The notes beneath the pieces are model-generated. The model worked only from the letters and a program-made list of their open reading frames with translations, was not told where the DNA came from and did not search any database. Of a stretch of 64,000 nt of DNA, positions 24,058 to 37,440 are shown piece by piece. Position 1 is the stretch's first letter. Every line of letters begins with the position of its first letter. The DNA comes from Solen grandis. Its lineage: Eukaryota > Mollusca > Bivalvia > Adapedonta > Solenidae. A program made the position numbers and the translations under genes. The DNA is taken from NCBI GenBank assembly GCA_021229015.1, contig CM037789.1, positions 27,615,480 to 27,679,479 on the forward strand, written 5' to 3'.

Positions 24058-25154
24058 AAGCACACGACTACATCATCAAGCATTCATATTTTGAAGCATA
24101 ATATATATAAGTATATATCTATAATATTTGATCTTAAAGACAATGCGTCCCTCACATAATGAGTAAATTTATCAGAGTTACTTTGTTATTTAATTCATCA
24201 ATTCCCCTAACTTTTGTGTGTTTCGACGATTATAATAACACAGTGACTGTTTTATATTTTTTCTGTTATCATTTTAACAAAAACAGATAAGTATAAAACG
24301 TAGTTCATCTTCGACACAATTACCATTACAGCATTGACAAAGTCTATCTTTTCTCGGTACTCTAATTTTTGCATATCTTCCTGTCTGATTCCTTAACGAA
24401 TGAGACGATAATCTAAACCTCGTAATGAAAGAACGTAATGAATAAGGTATAGCATCTTAATACACTGAATATTCTAAATTTGTTTTAACAGAGTTAAACA
24501 TCGATAAAACACTACTATTTCATTTGAAGAGTACCAGTTTTGTATAAAATTGTATTTTAATGTTTGTTCGAATAAGCATAAAAACATGTTAACATTAACA
24601 TTTTCTGGATTATTCCATACATATGAAAAACCATATTCCCACACCTTTTTTATATTTGAAACCCATTTAGACAACCTTAGAACGTTCATCCAAAGAAAAA
24701 GAGTACACTTGTTGTAAAATAATGTTATCAGAATCAAATAATTTGAACCAGCATTTCAAAATACTCAAATAACGTTTTATATATAACGGATATCTACCAG
24801 CTCACCATAAACTCCCCATGAACATGTATATTTCTAACCTTTAAAATATTTTACAAAATTTTAAATGAATTTCTCTACTTCTTTAAACCTTGCATAACCC
24901 CAAATCTCAGAAGCGTAACTTAAAATTAAACCAACAAATGAATCAAACAGTTGACATAAAATTGACGGATTTAATGCATATTTCTGCCAATTAATAAGCA
25001 AAACATTTAATGCTTTAAGTGCGTTACCAGTAAAATATTCTTGATTCAGAGTAAAATTTCCTGTGAAATTAAAAACTGACCCTAAATAATTAATTTAAAA
25101 GTTATCAACACTATCAAGCTCACTACTCAACTTGGTTTACATTAAATAATTTTT
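24058..25154. other. gene-free AT-rich stretch
   Basis: No gene recognised. The 87-codon minus frame at 24474-24737 looks like chance. Confidence 0.5.
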
Positions 25155-25235
25155 CAAGCTCGCGACTTCATAAATGAAAGATGATGGCCAACCGTGTTTA
25201 GCAAAATAGTGTATTGGATAAAAATATTGCAATTC
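25155..25235. repeat. fragment of the interspersed repeat also found at 31.2 kb
   Basis: GCGACTTCATAAATGAAAGA and the following GATGG and TTTAGCAAAATAG segments are nearly the same at 31208-31258. Unclassified. Confidence 0.6.
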
Positions 25236-25728
25236 AATTTAATGAAATTTTAGACGTGTAGTCACAGTCGTCTGAAGCTGTGCCTAGCGATATAATATTT
25301 TCTTCTTTTTTTTCTTATTTTGCCGATAGGGGGCGCTTTTTTGCATGAAATCACAATTTTGCTAATAAATGGAAGTCTGATTTGAATGCGGGTTTCTTTG
25401 GGTTTTTTTTGTATTTTTTCCTTGTTTACAGCCCAGTAAAATATGATGATTTTAGTATCAAGTATGACAAAATTTTGAATGTCTTAACCTTGCAAAAAGT
25501 TTTCAAATGAGGATAGGTCTACGATAAAAGTTCCCATTTTCGTTAGAGGTCAGATAAAGAATTTTGTTTGCTGCATATGATTTGCAAGACATACATGTAT
25601 ATTCAAGGAGAAGTTGGCATTTCAGGAAATGCACGGTTGTCTTCTGGAAGCGGTCAATCTTCACCAATCATTAAAAAATATGATATTTTTCGCTTTTTTG
25701 AAGCTTGTGTTTGTATTCTTTGTTTATA

Positions 25729-25743
25729 CCCCCCCCCCCCCCC
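25729..25743 (+). repeat. poly(C) run of 15
   Basis: Fifteen C in a row followed by a C/T-rich tract to about 25800. The 121-codon frame across it is read-through of low-complexity sequence. Confidence 0.85.
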
Positions 25744-25799
25744 ATCTTTCTCTCTTCTTTCTCTCGCCTCACCTTCCTTTTCTGTTTTGTGTCTGATTC

Positions 25800-26702
25800 T
25801 TTCAACATTAGCCATTTTACTTCACCATTTCATATTGTTTACTAAACACAACTTTATTCTTTATGTTCTTTTCTTTATATTCTTTTTTTCTATATTTTCT
25901 TTGCCGAAACAAGTTCGAGATTTAGCGATTTAACAGCAGGTCAAAAGTTCGATTCTTGCTTTACTCAATTACATATTTTATGACATGATTTGAATCAGTC
26001 TATTGTGATAATGTTTCAGTAGAAAGTCTTCCCTCTTAAGCAAAATAAAGGTTGTCAAAAGCGGTTAAAAATATAGTGTCTCTTCCATTTCAAGGACAGG
26101 GGTCTCCTTGTAAAAAGTTACCAATTTATAAGACGATCTAGCAGTGTTATAACACCGGGGTGAATCAAAGCGCCGAAGGCACTGATAGACTGTCGGCGGG
26201 TTGGTTGTGGTGAGCAGCAAGGGCGCTAGATTGTAACCAAAATAGGTTATATGCTGGATTCTAATCTGTTTATAAAGGAGGGTATGTGGTCAGTATCAGT
26301 TTTTCAGTTGTCAGATAAGAAACAAGAAATGATAGTTTTCATTTTTTTTATTAAACATTAGAACACGATAATCAAAATTAAAAACATACATCTAAACTAT
26401 ATATTGAACAAGAGCTGTCAGAGTACAGAACGCTCGACTATGGAATTGACTTCAAATGCCCTAAATATAAAATAGTAAAAATGATAAACCTTGATATTCT
26501 GACCCTTTATATTTATGAAGTCTAAAAGCAATCCCATGCCTATGATGATGATGATGAACAGAAGCAACGACTAATTAACGTAATCTAGAATATTGACTCG
26601 AGCACACCCTTCCCAGTTGTTTGTTTGTTTGTTGGGTTTCAGTCCCACCGCCCTTCCCGGTTGATAAGGAGTGAAGAAGGCCCTTAATGGCACGTGTCAA
26701 TA
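25800..26702. other. gene-free stretch
   Basis: Nothing gene-like. A family-B-type tail (GGGTTTCAGTCCCACCG, minus sense) sits at 26634-26650. Confidence 0.5.

Positions 26703-26734
<32 letters not shown>
26703..26734. repeat. (CA)n microsatellite
   Basis: About fifteen CA dinucleotides. Confidence 0.92.
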
Positions 26735-26736
<2 letters not shown>

Positions 26737-27404
26737 AACAGTTCTAAATTGTATTGATTATAAATATATCAATCTTTTTTTTTCAAAATATAAAATTATT
26801 ACATGCTGATGATGGTGATTTGGAAAGAAGCCTAAACTTAATATTAAATTTCCTTCTTCATACTTCTATTGCGTCAGCAAACGCGTGTTTGATTTATTTA
26901 CTGGAAATGTGGCATACACGCGCCAGTCAATGCTGTATGGGTATACCGATATCACTGAAAAATGGATCCGCTGTGTATAGTATGGTACATGACAAATTTA
27001 TAATGAATTGAACAGTTTTAATTTGGAGTATCTAATACATATAAATAACATGTCTTCATAACTTGTCGTTGGTACGAGTTTGCATATGAACATATAACTT
27101 TCATCTGCGTGGTATTTTTAAGGTGCAATTGAATTTCCATTTCGCGGTTATTTACATTGCGCGGTACATGAAAAACCTTGATGATATAGATACACAAATT
27201 AATAATATTCATTAAATTTAAAACATTATATTGATTATTATCATTTTGTGAAATGATGCCTGTTTATCTGGATGCACTGTCCATTAATTTATACCTGACC
27301 TGGAGAGCGGAGCTAGCAGTGTAAACATCGTACGCGTGTCTGCTTTATTTAGATTGAACATATTAAAAGCGTATGCCAGAGCATTAGTATTGTATTCTTA
27401 TTTT

Positions 27405-27482
27405 AATCCATGCAAGAATAATTTAACACATTTCAACTCATTGAATCCATGCAAGAATAATATAACAAATTTCAACTCATTG
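27405..27482. repeat. 39-bp tandem duplication
   Basis: AATCCATGCAAGAATAAT begins at 27405 and again at 27444, with both units ending in TTTCAACTCATTG. The two differ at only a couple of sites. Confidence 0.9.
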
Positions 27483-27499
27483 TGTCTAGCAAACTTCCT

Positions 27500-27960
27500 T
27501 TGCGTGTTTTATTGAGGCACAATGGACTTTCCATTGCGCCGAAGCCTATATGAATATATATATATATATATATACACGAATAGTCTCCAATTTAATAACT
27601 CCACCAAGTTAATTCGTATGCTATTGTCTTAAATTAATGTTTATATATAAAAAGACAGTAACAGGTGGTTTAAAATAGATTTATGGCATTTTATAATGCT
27701 TTTCTGAAAACAGAATTTCCATTGCTCCGTAATCATTTCCATTGCTCCATATATGTATATATAATCTCAAATTAATAACTCTAAGTTTATTCGCATGTCA
27801 CTGACTTAAAATTAATGTGTATATATAATTAAACAGTTATAGATGGTTTAAAAGTAGTTTTATGGCATTTAATACTGCTATTCTGAAAATAAAATTTCCA
27901 TTAATAGGTAATAGTTTCATTGCGTCCATTGCTCCATAAATTTTCATTGCGTGTTTTAGG
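27500..27960. repeat. diverged tandem repeat of about 180 bp with TTTCCATTGC motifs
   Basis: Two diverged units (about 27580-27730 and 27765-27905) share TTATGGCATTT, TTCTGAAAA and AATTTCCATT in the same order. The short motif TTTCCATTGC or a close variant recurs through the region, with an AT run at 27552-27574. Unclassified. Confidence 0.65.
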
Positions 27961-28118
27961 CTTACCACTTCAAAACACTGGGTCACGTGATCTTCCATCC
28001 CACTAAATTATGACAGTTTTTTTCCACTGTTCTAGCTTTTGCGTGGCTATTGATGTTATGAGAAGACAGAAATGCAACGTAATATAACAGAAATGCAACG
28101 AAATATATCATTATCGAG

Positions 28119-28822
28119 CGAAACGCTGCTGAACTACTTTGGGTTAATTACGTACTTATGCAAAGCACTATTTTTCTTGATTGCATATGTGGATCTACAT
28201 GTACTCATGTTGGGTTAAATCTCTGTTTTGTAAATGACGCAGGTATTTTGTTCACGCTGAAAATGGTTGTATTCAGCTTGAGGAATTTGTAAAAGAAGAG
28301 TGGACACACAAACTTTACACATTAAAAGAGTTTCTAAATGTCATTTAAACGTCGTTGCAACACATCTGTGTAACACACTCCACTCGCTTTCGTTAGCTCA
28401 GCTTGCATTGTATGGATCCGTACAAAGCGCGGAGTGCTACAGTTAAAAATGTTGTGGAAAATATGCAAATCGAAACGCTGCTGAACTACTTTGGGTTAAT
28501 TACGTACTTATGCAAAGCACTATTTTTCTTGATTGCATATGTGGATCTACATGTACTCATGTTGGGTTAAATCTCTGTTTTGTAAATGACGCAGGTATTT
28601 TGTTCACGCTGAAAATGGTTGTATTCAGCTTGAGGAATTTGTAAAAGAAGAGTGGACACACAAACTTTACACATTAAAAGAGTTTCTAAATGTCATTTAA
28701 ACGTCGTTGCAACACATCTGTGTAACACACTCCACTCGCTTTCGTTAGCTCAGCTTGCATTGTATGGATCCGTACAAAGCGCGGAGTGCTACAGTTAAAC
28801 ATGTTGTGGAAAATATGCAAAT
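28119..28822. repeat. 352-bp tandem duplication, nearly identical
   Basis: Unit 1 spans 28119-28470 and unit 2 spans 28471-28822, head to tail with no spacer. I see one difference (GTTAAAAATG against GTTAAACATG near the ends). Each unit has an imperfect hairpin around CACTCCACTCGC and GCGCGGAGTG. No ORF or family recognised. A recent duplication or an assembly artefact would both fit. Confidence 0.95.
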
Positions 28823-29138
28823 CAGAAAGGCCTGATTTCGAATTTTAGCATAAGACTGGTGGCCAGCCGTCAGTCTAAAAATCACAATAATTTATGCCTA
28901 TAAGTGTACATTCGCACTGAGTTAATATGTTTAATGAATTAATAAGCCAATTAATGTTTTGCCATCATCTACATAGTTAAGTGAGTAAGTGGCATTCTCA
29001 CTTGGTTAAAAGTTAATGGAGGTGTCATCCGGCATCTCTAATGTAGCGGATCTTATTTAACACCAACATCGATGTCAGACCCTTAAGAAAGTTGTGTCGA
29101 ATATATATCTACACCTGCCGCTAATCTATTTATTTGTT

Positions 29139-29140
<2 letters not shown>
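28823..29140. other. gene-free stretch
   Basis: Nothing recognised. Confidence 0.5.

Positions 29141-29171
<31 letters not shown>
29141..29171. repeat. (TC)n microsatellite
   Basis: About fifteen CT dinucleotides. Confidence 0.92.
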
Positions 29172-29174
<3 letters not shown>

Positions 29175-29329
29175 TGGTATGTCAGTAAGTTAGTGAAATA
29201 AACTTGTAAATGTACACACACCGGGGCGTTTCGTTTAAAAATGTTGGGTCCAGAGGATGATGCTATTTTTTGGTAATTGCAAATTGAGAGACAGATAGAC
29301 AATAGGAAGAATTATAACTCTCCTAAGAG

Positions 29330-29567
29330 AAAGCTGCGCATATTTAATGAAGCTTTACAGGAATGATTGTTGGGTGATACTGCATAAAAAAATCTAAAAA
29401 CTAAAATCGTTCCGGTCCACCTACTAAAATGGCCGCCAGAGCTAAAAATAAAAAAAAAATCTTTAAACGACATCTCTCCTAAACCGCTAGCAGAATTTGA
29501 TGGAATTTTATAGCAGAAGGTGGTACTGAGCAAAAATAGCCAAAAATCATTCACAAAGATGGCCGTC

Positions 29568-29607
<40 letters not shown>

Positions 29608-30060
29608 TATATATAACAAATAACATCTCCAGACCTGTTAAACTGCTGGGCAGATTTTGATGACACTTTACAGGAATGATCCTATGGTGGTACTGACCAA
29701 AACTTCTAATATCGTTCTGGTCCGCCTACCAAGATGGCCACCAGAGCTTAAAAATAGTAAAATCCTAAAACGACATGTCCTCTTAAACCACTAAGCATTT
29801 TTTGATGATTGATCGGTTATACTGCACAAAAATAGCATATATGTTCCGGTCCACCTACAGAGATGACCGCCAGAACTAAATATAGAAAACATCTTTAAAC
29901 AACATCTTCTTTACTGTTGGGCAGACTTTGATTAAACTCAGTTATACTGCACAAAAATAGCTTAAATCATTCTGGTCCTCCTACTTAGGTGACTGCCAGA
30001 GCTTAAAATAGATAAATCTCTAACAAACTTTTTTCTTAACCGCAAAGCAGATTTTGGTAT
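29330..30060. repeat. degenerate tandem array of about 130-150-bp units
   Basis: The motif GGTCCACCTAC followed by AAGATGGCCGCCAGAGC and an AAACGACATCTC segment recurs near 29414, 29550, 29719, 29846 and 29973. An (AT)n run (29570-29614) has expanded inside the second unit. Similar wording (ACATCTCCTCCTGAACCGCT) occurs at 59882-59901 inside the hairpin-bounded repeat, so this array is probably the core of such an element without its ends. Confidence 0.8.
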
Positions 30061-30234
30061 GTTTACCAAGTATCAAATCTAGTTGTTCATATCAACACAT
30101 TTATTGCATCAGTAGTTTTGACCTTTTGCTTCTTAATTACTAAATATTATGTGCAATATTTTCCTTACTTAAGCATTTTTTCTCAAGCAGTTTAATTCAA
30201 ATGAGCGATTTAAAGCCATCATGGCCATCTTTTT

Positions 30235-30467
30235 TTAGTTTATCGTCGCTGCGGCAGTTTTTCAGTCATATAGCGACGTCAAGCTAAATACATATGGAGG
30301 AAGACCTCTAACGCATTGAGGCATCAGAGTAGAACCACCGACCTACCGCATGCCGGCTGGAAGGCTTCCTCACATGAAAATCTGAATGATCCTGCCGGGA
30401 CCCATGCGGTGAGGGGCTGAGTGAGCGTTAATGTCAGCAACTTAACCCATTCGGCCACGGAGGTCCC
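30235..30467 (-). repeat. SINE family A copy 4, older
   Basis: Head (TGGCCGAATGGG on minus), body (AAGGCTTCCAGCCGGCATGC) and tail (GCCGCAGCGACGATAAAC) are all present, but the B-box segment carries a deletion (GCATGGGTCCCGG) and there are many substitutions. No clear target-site duplication. Confidence 0.83.
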
Positions 30468-30529
30468 GTGATAAAAAAATGGAAAACATATAAAGTCGTA
30501 TTTAATTAATTGGATTATCTTGTGAAAAA

Positions 30530-31680
30530 TAGTGTTCAAGCTTGCGACTACATAACTGAAAAGTAATTATCAAATGAATAATAGATTTCAAGCTCAGGAC
30601 CTCATAAAATTTCAAAACTATCCAAAAATGGTTACACTTATATTTGTCTCATCTAAAAACATAGTCTTTCTTTTGAAAAATAGTTTGCAAGCGTGCGACA
30701 ACATTATAGACAAGTGATTAAATGTAATGAATGACATTGTCTTTTGTTTAAGTAATGTTCATTCTCTGCTGCAAATATTTGACAAATCATGGTAATATGA
30801 ATTTTACAGATGTGTTATCTTACGAAAAGCATTTTCGAGCTTGGAAGGTGATGGTCAACCGTATATAAAAACATGATCATTTACGTATCACATCTTCAAA
30901 CAATACGAGCTAAAACTGGAAACCTTATACATATTCACAATAAAAAAATTGGTCTATCTTGTGAAAAATAGTTTGTTTAAGTTTGCGATTACATAATTGT
31001 AAGATAATTACAAATGGGTCTATCTAATGAATTTTAGAGATTTTAAGCTCAGGACCGCATAAACGTTCAAACTATCCAAAAATGGTTTGTCACTTCTATT
31101 TGTCACATTTAATAACTTCGCCTTTCTTATGAAAAACAGTTTTCAAGCTTGTGACAACATACGTGACAGATAATTAAAAATAATGTCAACTGGCTTTATA
31201 TTTCAAGCTTTCGACTTCATAAATGAAAGATGATGGTCACCCATATTTAGCAAAATAGAATTTTGGATAAAAATAATAATAATAAATATTACAATAATTG
31301 AATAGTGGCAATCGATTATATTCAACAACATCATTTATTTTATGAACTTTGTTCATTTACTGCAATCAAATACTTGGAAGATCTTGGTTATTTGAGTGTA
31401 AGACAAGAGTGTTCTTTGGAAGACATGTTTCACCTGCTGAAGCATGAAGGAAAACGTGTGATAGACAGACGGACGGACAGACAGCGGGACAGACTGGCGA
31501 CGGAAAAGTGATCCCTATGTGTCACTTCTGCTTGCAGCAGATGGCACAAAAGTGTATTTCTTATGAAATGTAGTTTTTTACACTGCAACACATATTTAAA
31601 AGGTCATGGTTTTACAATCTTACAATTTGACATATCTTATGAAACATAGTAACGACAACATAATAAAAGGTTGTGTCAAC
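30530..31680. repeat. array of diverged interspersed repeat units
   Basis: Phrases such as AAGCTTGCGACTACATAA, CTTATGAAAAACAGTTTTCAAG and ATCCAAAAATGGTT recur several times with variable spacing (about 130-260 bp). Single units also occur at 23.65 and 25.15 kb. A CAGACGGACGGACAGACAG run lies at 31465-31490. Unclassified. Confidence 0.6.
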
Positions 31681-33404
31681 CGTATTCACTGACATGGTCT
31701 ATAATGTAACTTATTTTCATTCATTGCTAGCAATTTTTTTGGAATGCGAGGCAAAGTCAGTGGACAACATAAATAATAAACGACACGTGACAACGCGACA
31801 TGTCGAGTGTTGTGTCACACTGTCCTTATCCTACTGCATTGCATGCGTTATTTCATCATGTTGTCTGTCGAGATTTAACAATAACACGACAAACACACAT
31901 TTTACAACAACGTCGGGTAGCTTTTTGACAACATTGCACATGGTAGTGTGTCATGGTATATTGTCGTGCTTCAACCATTCCATGCAAAGCCTGACATTAC
32001 AAACAATGAATACACGTACAAGAACTAGCAATGACGCAAAATAATGCAAACGGTAAGATGTAAGCCAATGCGACATTTGTGCGCGATAATGTCAAATGAC
32101 ATGTGTAATTTTGCAAGTGTCGATACAATGTCTTGGTACAAGTTAAGTTCATTGCCTTCATAAAATAACACACACGTTTAGTGTACACTAAATATATTCC
32201 AAGTTGGCTATTACATAAGAGACAGTTAATGGTCAAACATATTCTATTATGCATAACCAAATGTTTGAAAGATCATTTTTAATGACATCTAATAAGCAAG
32301 GGGACCAAGAAATCACGAGACTCGTAAACTAAATGCAATTGTTTCCGCGAAAACCGGTGCTTTCGAGTAGCGACTCTAGGTATTACTGGTATTTATCGAT
32401 TTTCGATACAAATTTGATACGGAACTCATATCTTACATTATAAATGTCTTTTATAATATCCTCTAACATTATGTACATTCAGTTAAATCCTCTTGTTGTA
32501 CAAGCACATATTTTAATCTTGAAAATTGGCCTTTAATTGTCAACACATATTCTCCATTCGCGCTGAAATTTATTTCATTTACAGGAGTTATAAATAAACT
32601 ATATGTAATGCAGTTGCGAATTTTAAAGATATTGAAATACTTCCACACATGTTTTTGTCACTGGTTTATTCCCTATATTGGGGCACTGTGTGAATGTGGG
32701 AATTATAAGGCTGCCTCATAACGCATCATGCCCAAAGATTAACATAGCGTTGCCTTATTGCATAGAATTACCACAGTTTGTATTTTGCCTTAAAGAAGCT
32801 CGTTCACAGGTGATCGGTAGAAATAAAAACTTTTTTTTCTACTTTCCCTCGTGGGTAAAGTGTTCATATCCTGACAAATAAATTCGGCAAATGTAGGTCA
32901 CATTGTATCAGTAAACGCAATATTCGTAAACGCCCACTTCGGGGAAATTGATTAAATAAAGAATACGGTATTCTCGAAGCTGATGTTTGCGGTACCACGT
33001 GGCGTGTTCCGCAAATTGACATCTTGAATAAATCTGGGTAACGAATTCGTTAGTTCAGTCTAGAGGTACGCATATGCCCGAAAAGGGAATAAGATCAGTC
33101 ATTTGGCTGCACACGAAAGCAGAATTCTGAATATAGGTTTTATAATTCTTAATATATATGTTCAATACCATTCGTAACGCTTTTGCTTTTGATGGAGAAA
33201 CAACGCTGCTTTTTTCTTAAAATCATGGAATGTTGCAATTGGTGACCACGCATCTGTAGATGGGTACTGATGCAAGTAATAAATGCAGACATTTAAAAGA
33301 CAGATATTTTGTCAATGCTCATCTGTGAACGAGTTGTTTAAAGAAAAGTATAACGTTGCCTCGTTGCGAAATGACATGGTGCTACACTCTGTACCATAAA
33401 TTAT
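31681..33404. other. gene-free stretch
   Basis: The 123-codon plus frame at 31673-32044 lies in a stretch of many short ACAACA/GTGTTGTC phrases and does not look like protein-coding sequence. No other feature. Confidence 0.5.
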
Positions 33405-33585
33405 AGCATTATTCCCCTACCCTGTCATTATCCAACTTCTTCCCACTATCCCAGTGTTATCCCTCTTTACTAATACCATCTCATTATACAAGCATTATCC
33501 TAGCATCATCCAATTGTACAAACATTATCCCATTATCCTAACATAATCCAAAATTTTCTAACATTATCCTAACATTGCTCAAACA
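33405..33585. repeat. degenerate CATTATCC-type minisatellite
   Basis: CATTATCC or CATTATCCTA recurs about ten times at irregular 10-25-bp spacing on the plus strand. Confidence 0.7.
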
Positions 33586-34806
33586 GACTACAAACTACCA
33601 TAAACTTATAAGGCAGAATCCAAACAAGAATACGTTAAATCCATACCAGTGCTTCTGTTATTTTATTTCTTTTGCGGATCAAACCACGGTGAAGTGGCTG
33701 CGGACACTCAAACAATCGACCAGCGGTACTGGTCAGATGATGTCTTATGATGCTCTGGTAGCCGTCACTACACTAGACACGCTGCAACGACGGATCGGTG
33801 ACATCTTTAATTTACTTTATTTAAACTTTTTTTATTTTACGTCGATTGGGAAACAAGTTCTTACAACTTATACTAATCCCTCTCGACGGTTCCTGGGTAG
33901 GACCAGTACTTTTCGCCTTGGAAGGTCATGAAAATTCCTTGCACCCCAATCTCATTTAAACCAGCTCTTCGTTTTAGCTCCGATACTCAACGCTACGAAG
34001 ATCTGACAATATCTGGTGAAAGTCGTCTCAAGACACTCTTTACGTCATGAATGTTGATAAGAAAAGTGATATCCAATCAAGATGTGCGTTTCAAAACAAT
34101 TTGAATTTGAAAATCGGAATACCCTGGTGATATTTGCAAAATTAAAATGTCCGTTCGCTGATGTTAACTTGCGAATATTCATGAAGTTATACCCATGCAT
34201 TTTGGAGCCTACAATATGATTGGCTAATAAAAGGTCAGTTTCAATCGACCTTTAATGTGATGTCATCAGATTCTTCCTAGCAAGCGTCAGTTCGGATATG
34301 GTTGCAATGAGATTGCATGATTTGCTCCATGGGGCTATACCATATGATTTGAGTCGATACTGTGTTAAACCTGACATGTAGTTGGAAATACAGCTGTACA
34401 TGCAGACTAATTGCAATTTATCTTTAAGTTGTAAATATACTGTTGCCCCTATAAATGATAAAACATGAAATTGAAGGTCTCCTTTTAGAACAGGAGAACC
34501 AACAGTTAAAATTCTTCACTGAGAAGGAACATATCGTAATAAATCTGTCAATTAGAATTTTAGTTAGAAACGAATTTAGTCCAAGGCAGATTTGTGTTTT
34601 CAAATCAGAGAGACATTTACGGTAATACAACCTTGGTAATGTTCCCAAAACCCTTCGGAGCAATACTCTACATTTCATAGAAAACGTTCTGTTACTGTCT
34701 ACCTAACTCAAACTGCCTTAATGTAAATCTGGTCTTTAAACTTATTACGCTTAAAAGGAAGTAACATCCTTTTAAAGTAAACGTTCTCGGACTATATACT
34801 TTTGCA
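33586..34806. other. gene-free stretch
   Basis: The 118-codon plus frame at 33575-33931 starts in the minisatellite and resembles no family. Nothing else recognised. Confidence 0.45.
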
Positions 34807-34853
34807 CACTTTTTTTTTTTTTTTTTTTTATTTTATTTTTTTTTTTTTTTTTT
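34807..34853. repeat. poly(T) tract
   Basis: About 45 bases of T with two single-A interruptions. Possibly the tail of a minus-strand retroposed sequence, but no body is recognisable. Confidence 0.85.
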
Positions 34854-36254
34854 GTGATCGACAACCGAATAGAGAACGGTTGACTTGTTATAGAGGACGA
34901 AATAATGGATAAGATTTACTGTACAATGTGCAGTCGGCGGTATCCAGTGTGAATATCACTTGAGCATTGCTTACATCAGTGTGACCATACCGCGTGGAAT
35001 ATGACGTCATGTTATGCTATTTTGCCTCTATTCAGAGGGAAAAAAACTCCTGTATTTTATTTTTTCATCAATTTTAATTGGATATAGTGCATGTGAAGCG
35101 AAAAATTGTGCTCTACACATGTCCCGTAGTGATTCTTTTGCCAGATGTACATGATTTCCAAACAACCGGGAAAACCTTCATATTTCGTGAGTATTTATTT
35201 GCTATCACGCAAAGTACATCACTAATCATGTTTTCCCAATGTATTGAAACAGATTAATATACTGATATGGTCACAATATACTTTCTAAATCGTATTGTAT
35301 TTCGTTCAAAAATTGAAAAATATATTGCATAAATTTAACTCTTAGGTTTTGATGTGGAGAAAATGTGACGGTATGGTGACTACGTGACCAAAGAGTATTA
35401 TTGTTGCGGCGCCGTTTATTGCAGCGGCGACTGGTTACGAGAAGTTTTGTAATGGATATTGAAACATGTCCAGCGACTCTGTATCTGAACCATACTTAGG
35501 ACATCACGTGAAACTGTCAATGAAACGGTTGTACGACCATATACTTACACTCACGTCGCTATTCCCGTGTCACGAAATAATAGAGAACATAAAAGGTACC
35601 CTAATAATTGATAACAATTTTAAGACACGATATATCTTGGTATTTTATAAGAGAAACACGAACAAGTATTACGTGCCTGAAATTTATTTCTGCAGTATGA
35701 CAGAACTATATATGTATCTGTTTCAAGTAGACATAGTCTCCAAATTACTGAAATACTGTTGGTGGGACGTTAAACCAAATTACTTAACAAACGTAAAATA
35801 AGCATGTTGAATATTGTTATGGTCGTTAACGTGATAATATTTTGTATATATTTTCTGGTGTGATTTATCAGTTGTAGAATAACATGAATATCGGTGTTGT
35901 ATGCAGATAATTAGCCTTTAAAATTCACAATAGCACGTTTGGGTCAGTATACAAAAATAACTTTATACTTTGAATTGAGATAATCAGATTTAAGGTCGTG
36001 GACTTGTTTTTTAATCTTGCATGAATATCTTCGGCGTATGATGCCAACAAAATGCAATTGTTATTTAAGATAGCGTTGGATGAATAGGACCACCCTAAAA
36101 ACTTAATTTAAGTAACCTGAATGACAGAATTTATAAATGAAAGCAGTTTAAGGGGCTATCGATGGAACTGATGTATCCCTGAACTCGGTTACAATAAATA
36201 AATAAATAAATGAATGAATAAAATGGACGCAACAACACTAGATGATATAAAATT
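34854..36254. other. gene-free stretch; 111-codon ORF of doubtful status
   Basis: An open frame at 35466-35801 (plus, starting MSSDSVSEPY) has no recognised domain, and its last 15 codons run through a family-B-type SINE tail (GGTGGGACGTTAAACC, 35761-35776). I therefore treat it as chance. A TGACGTCA palindrome lies at 35002-35009. Confidence 0.5.
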
Positions 36255-36354
36255 NNNNNNNNNNNNNNNNNNNNNNNNNNNNNNNNNNNNNNNNNNNNNN
36301 NNNNNNNNNNNNNNNNNNNNNNNNNNNNNNNNNNNNNNNNNNNNNNNNNNNNNN
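36255..36354. other. assembly gap (100 N)
   Basis: Exactly 100 N, the usual placeholder for a gap of unknown size. It abuts the left end of duplicated segment copy 1, so the true left edge of that copy is hidden. Confidence 1.
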
Positions 36355-36725
36355 AATTTCCACATTTGAGGGATGTTTGGGTTGTCGTGTGAAGGTTTTT
36401 CATTACAGCATGTAGATTGCCTGTTTGATTTAATTAATAAACTTACTTGTCGCTTTCTTTTGCGCCGTTTTGAAATGTTAGAGTAAAATATTGTTGCATT
36501 CAATCAAATCGCGGAGTTTTAATTAACTGATGAGCTGTGTTAACCTGCTAATGAAACATGCTATTAAAGAACAAAGTGACCACAAATGAATTGTAAACGG
36601 AAACTTTAATTTGAAGTAATGCATCGATAATTTCAAATCACTTCCAACTAGATTAAGTGGAGCGGAAATATTTTATGTTAACAACAAACAGAAGTTTTGG
36701 CCTCACACTGTTGACTTACTTTCTT

Positions 36726-36757
<32 letters not shown>

Positions 36758-37046
36758 TATCATCATCATCATCTTCTTCTGCTTTGTCTTCTTCTTCTTC
36801 CTCTGCTTCTTCTTCTTTGGAAAGGCATTCTAGCTAGTTTGTTGTACATTGGTGGTTCTACACGGTGTTTCTTTTCTTCGGAGTCATCCTTAACAATATA
36901 ATTTCTTGGACGACTATTATACTGCCGCCGGACAGTCAAAATAAAACTACCGATACATCTTATTCTTTTTCATTGATATACGGAAGTAAGCAGCACTTTA
37001 AATAAATGCGAAGAATATTATTTTCATTCTTTCTTTCTTTCTTTCT

Positions 37047-37113
<67 letters not shown>

Positions 37114-37440
37114 TTTCTCATCTTAAAGTGACATGGTATCGTTCTGTAATAAATACTGACTGATAGATAGTTAACCCAAACAAATAAGTAAATAATATTG
37201 CCTTTTTTATTTTATTAATTTGTTTGTTGCTTTTGTTTTCTTTTTTCTTTCTTTTTTTTTTTAATCTAAAATGCATTAAATTGTTAGAAAATACATGAAT
37301 GCAATAGCAAGAGGGGCAACTATTGTACCTAAAACCTAAAGGGCAATCGAGAGGGATCAGCATGCAGGCCATATGGTAGAGTAGTAGAGAAAAAATAGTG
37401 TGTTACTAAAGAGCTTATAACTGTATGATTTAGACAGGGA

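Noticed and set aside
25568..25933. 121-codon plus-strand ORF
   Set aside because: Read-through of a 15-C run and a C/T-rich tract that encodes Pro, Ser, Leu and Phe runs.
31673..32044. 123-codon plus-strand ORF
   Set aside because: Composition follows a low-complexity ACAACA/TGTC-rich stretch. No domain, no splice signals and no neighbouring exon.
35466..35801. 111-codon plus ORF
   Set aside because: No known domain, and its end runs through a SINE tail.
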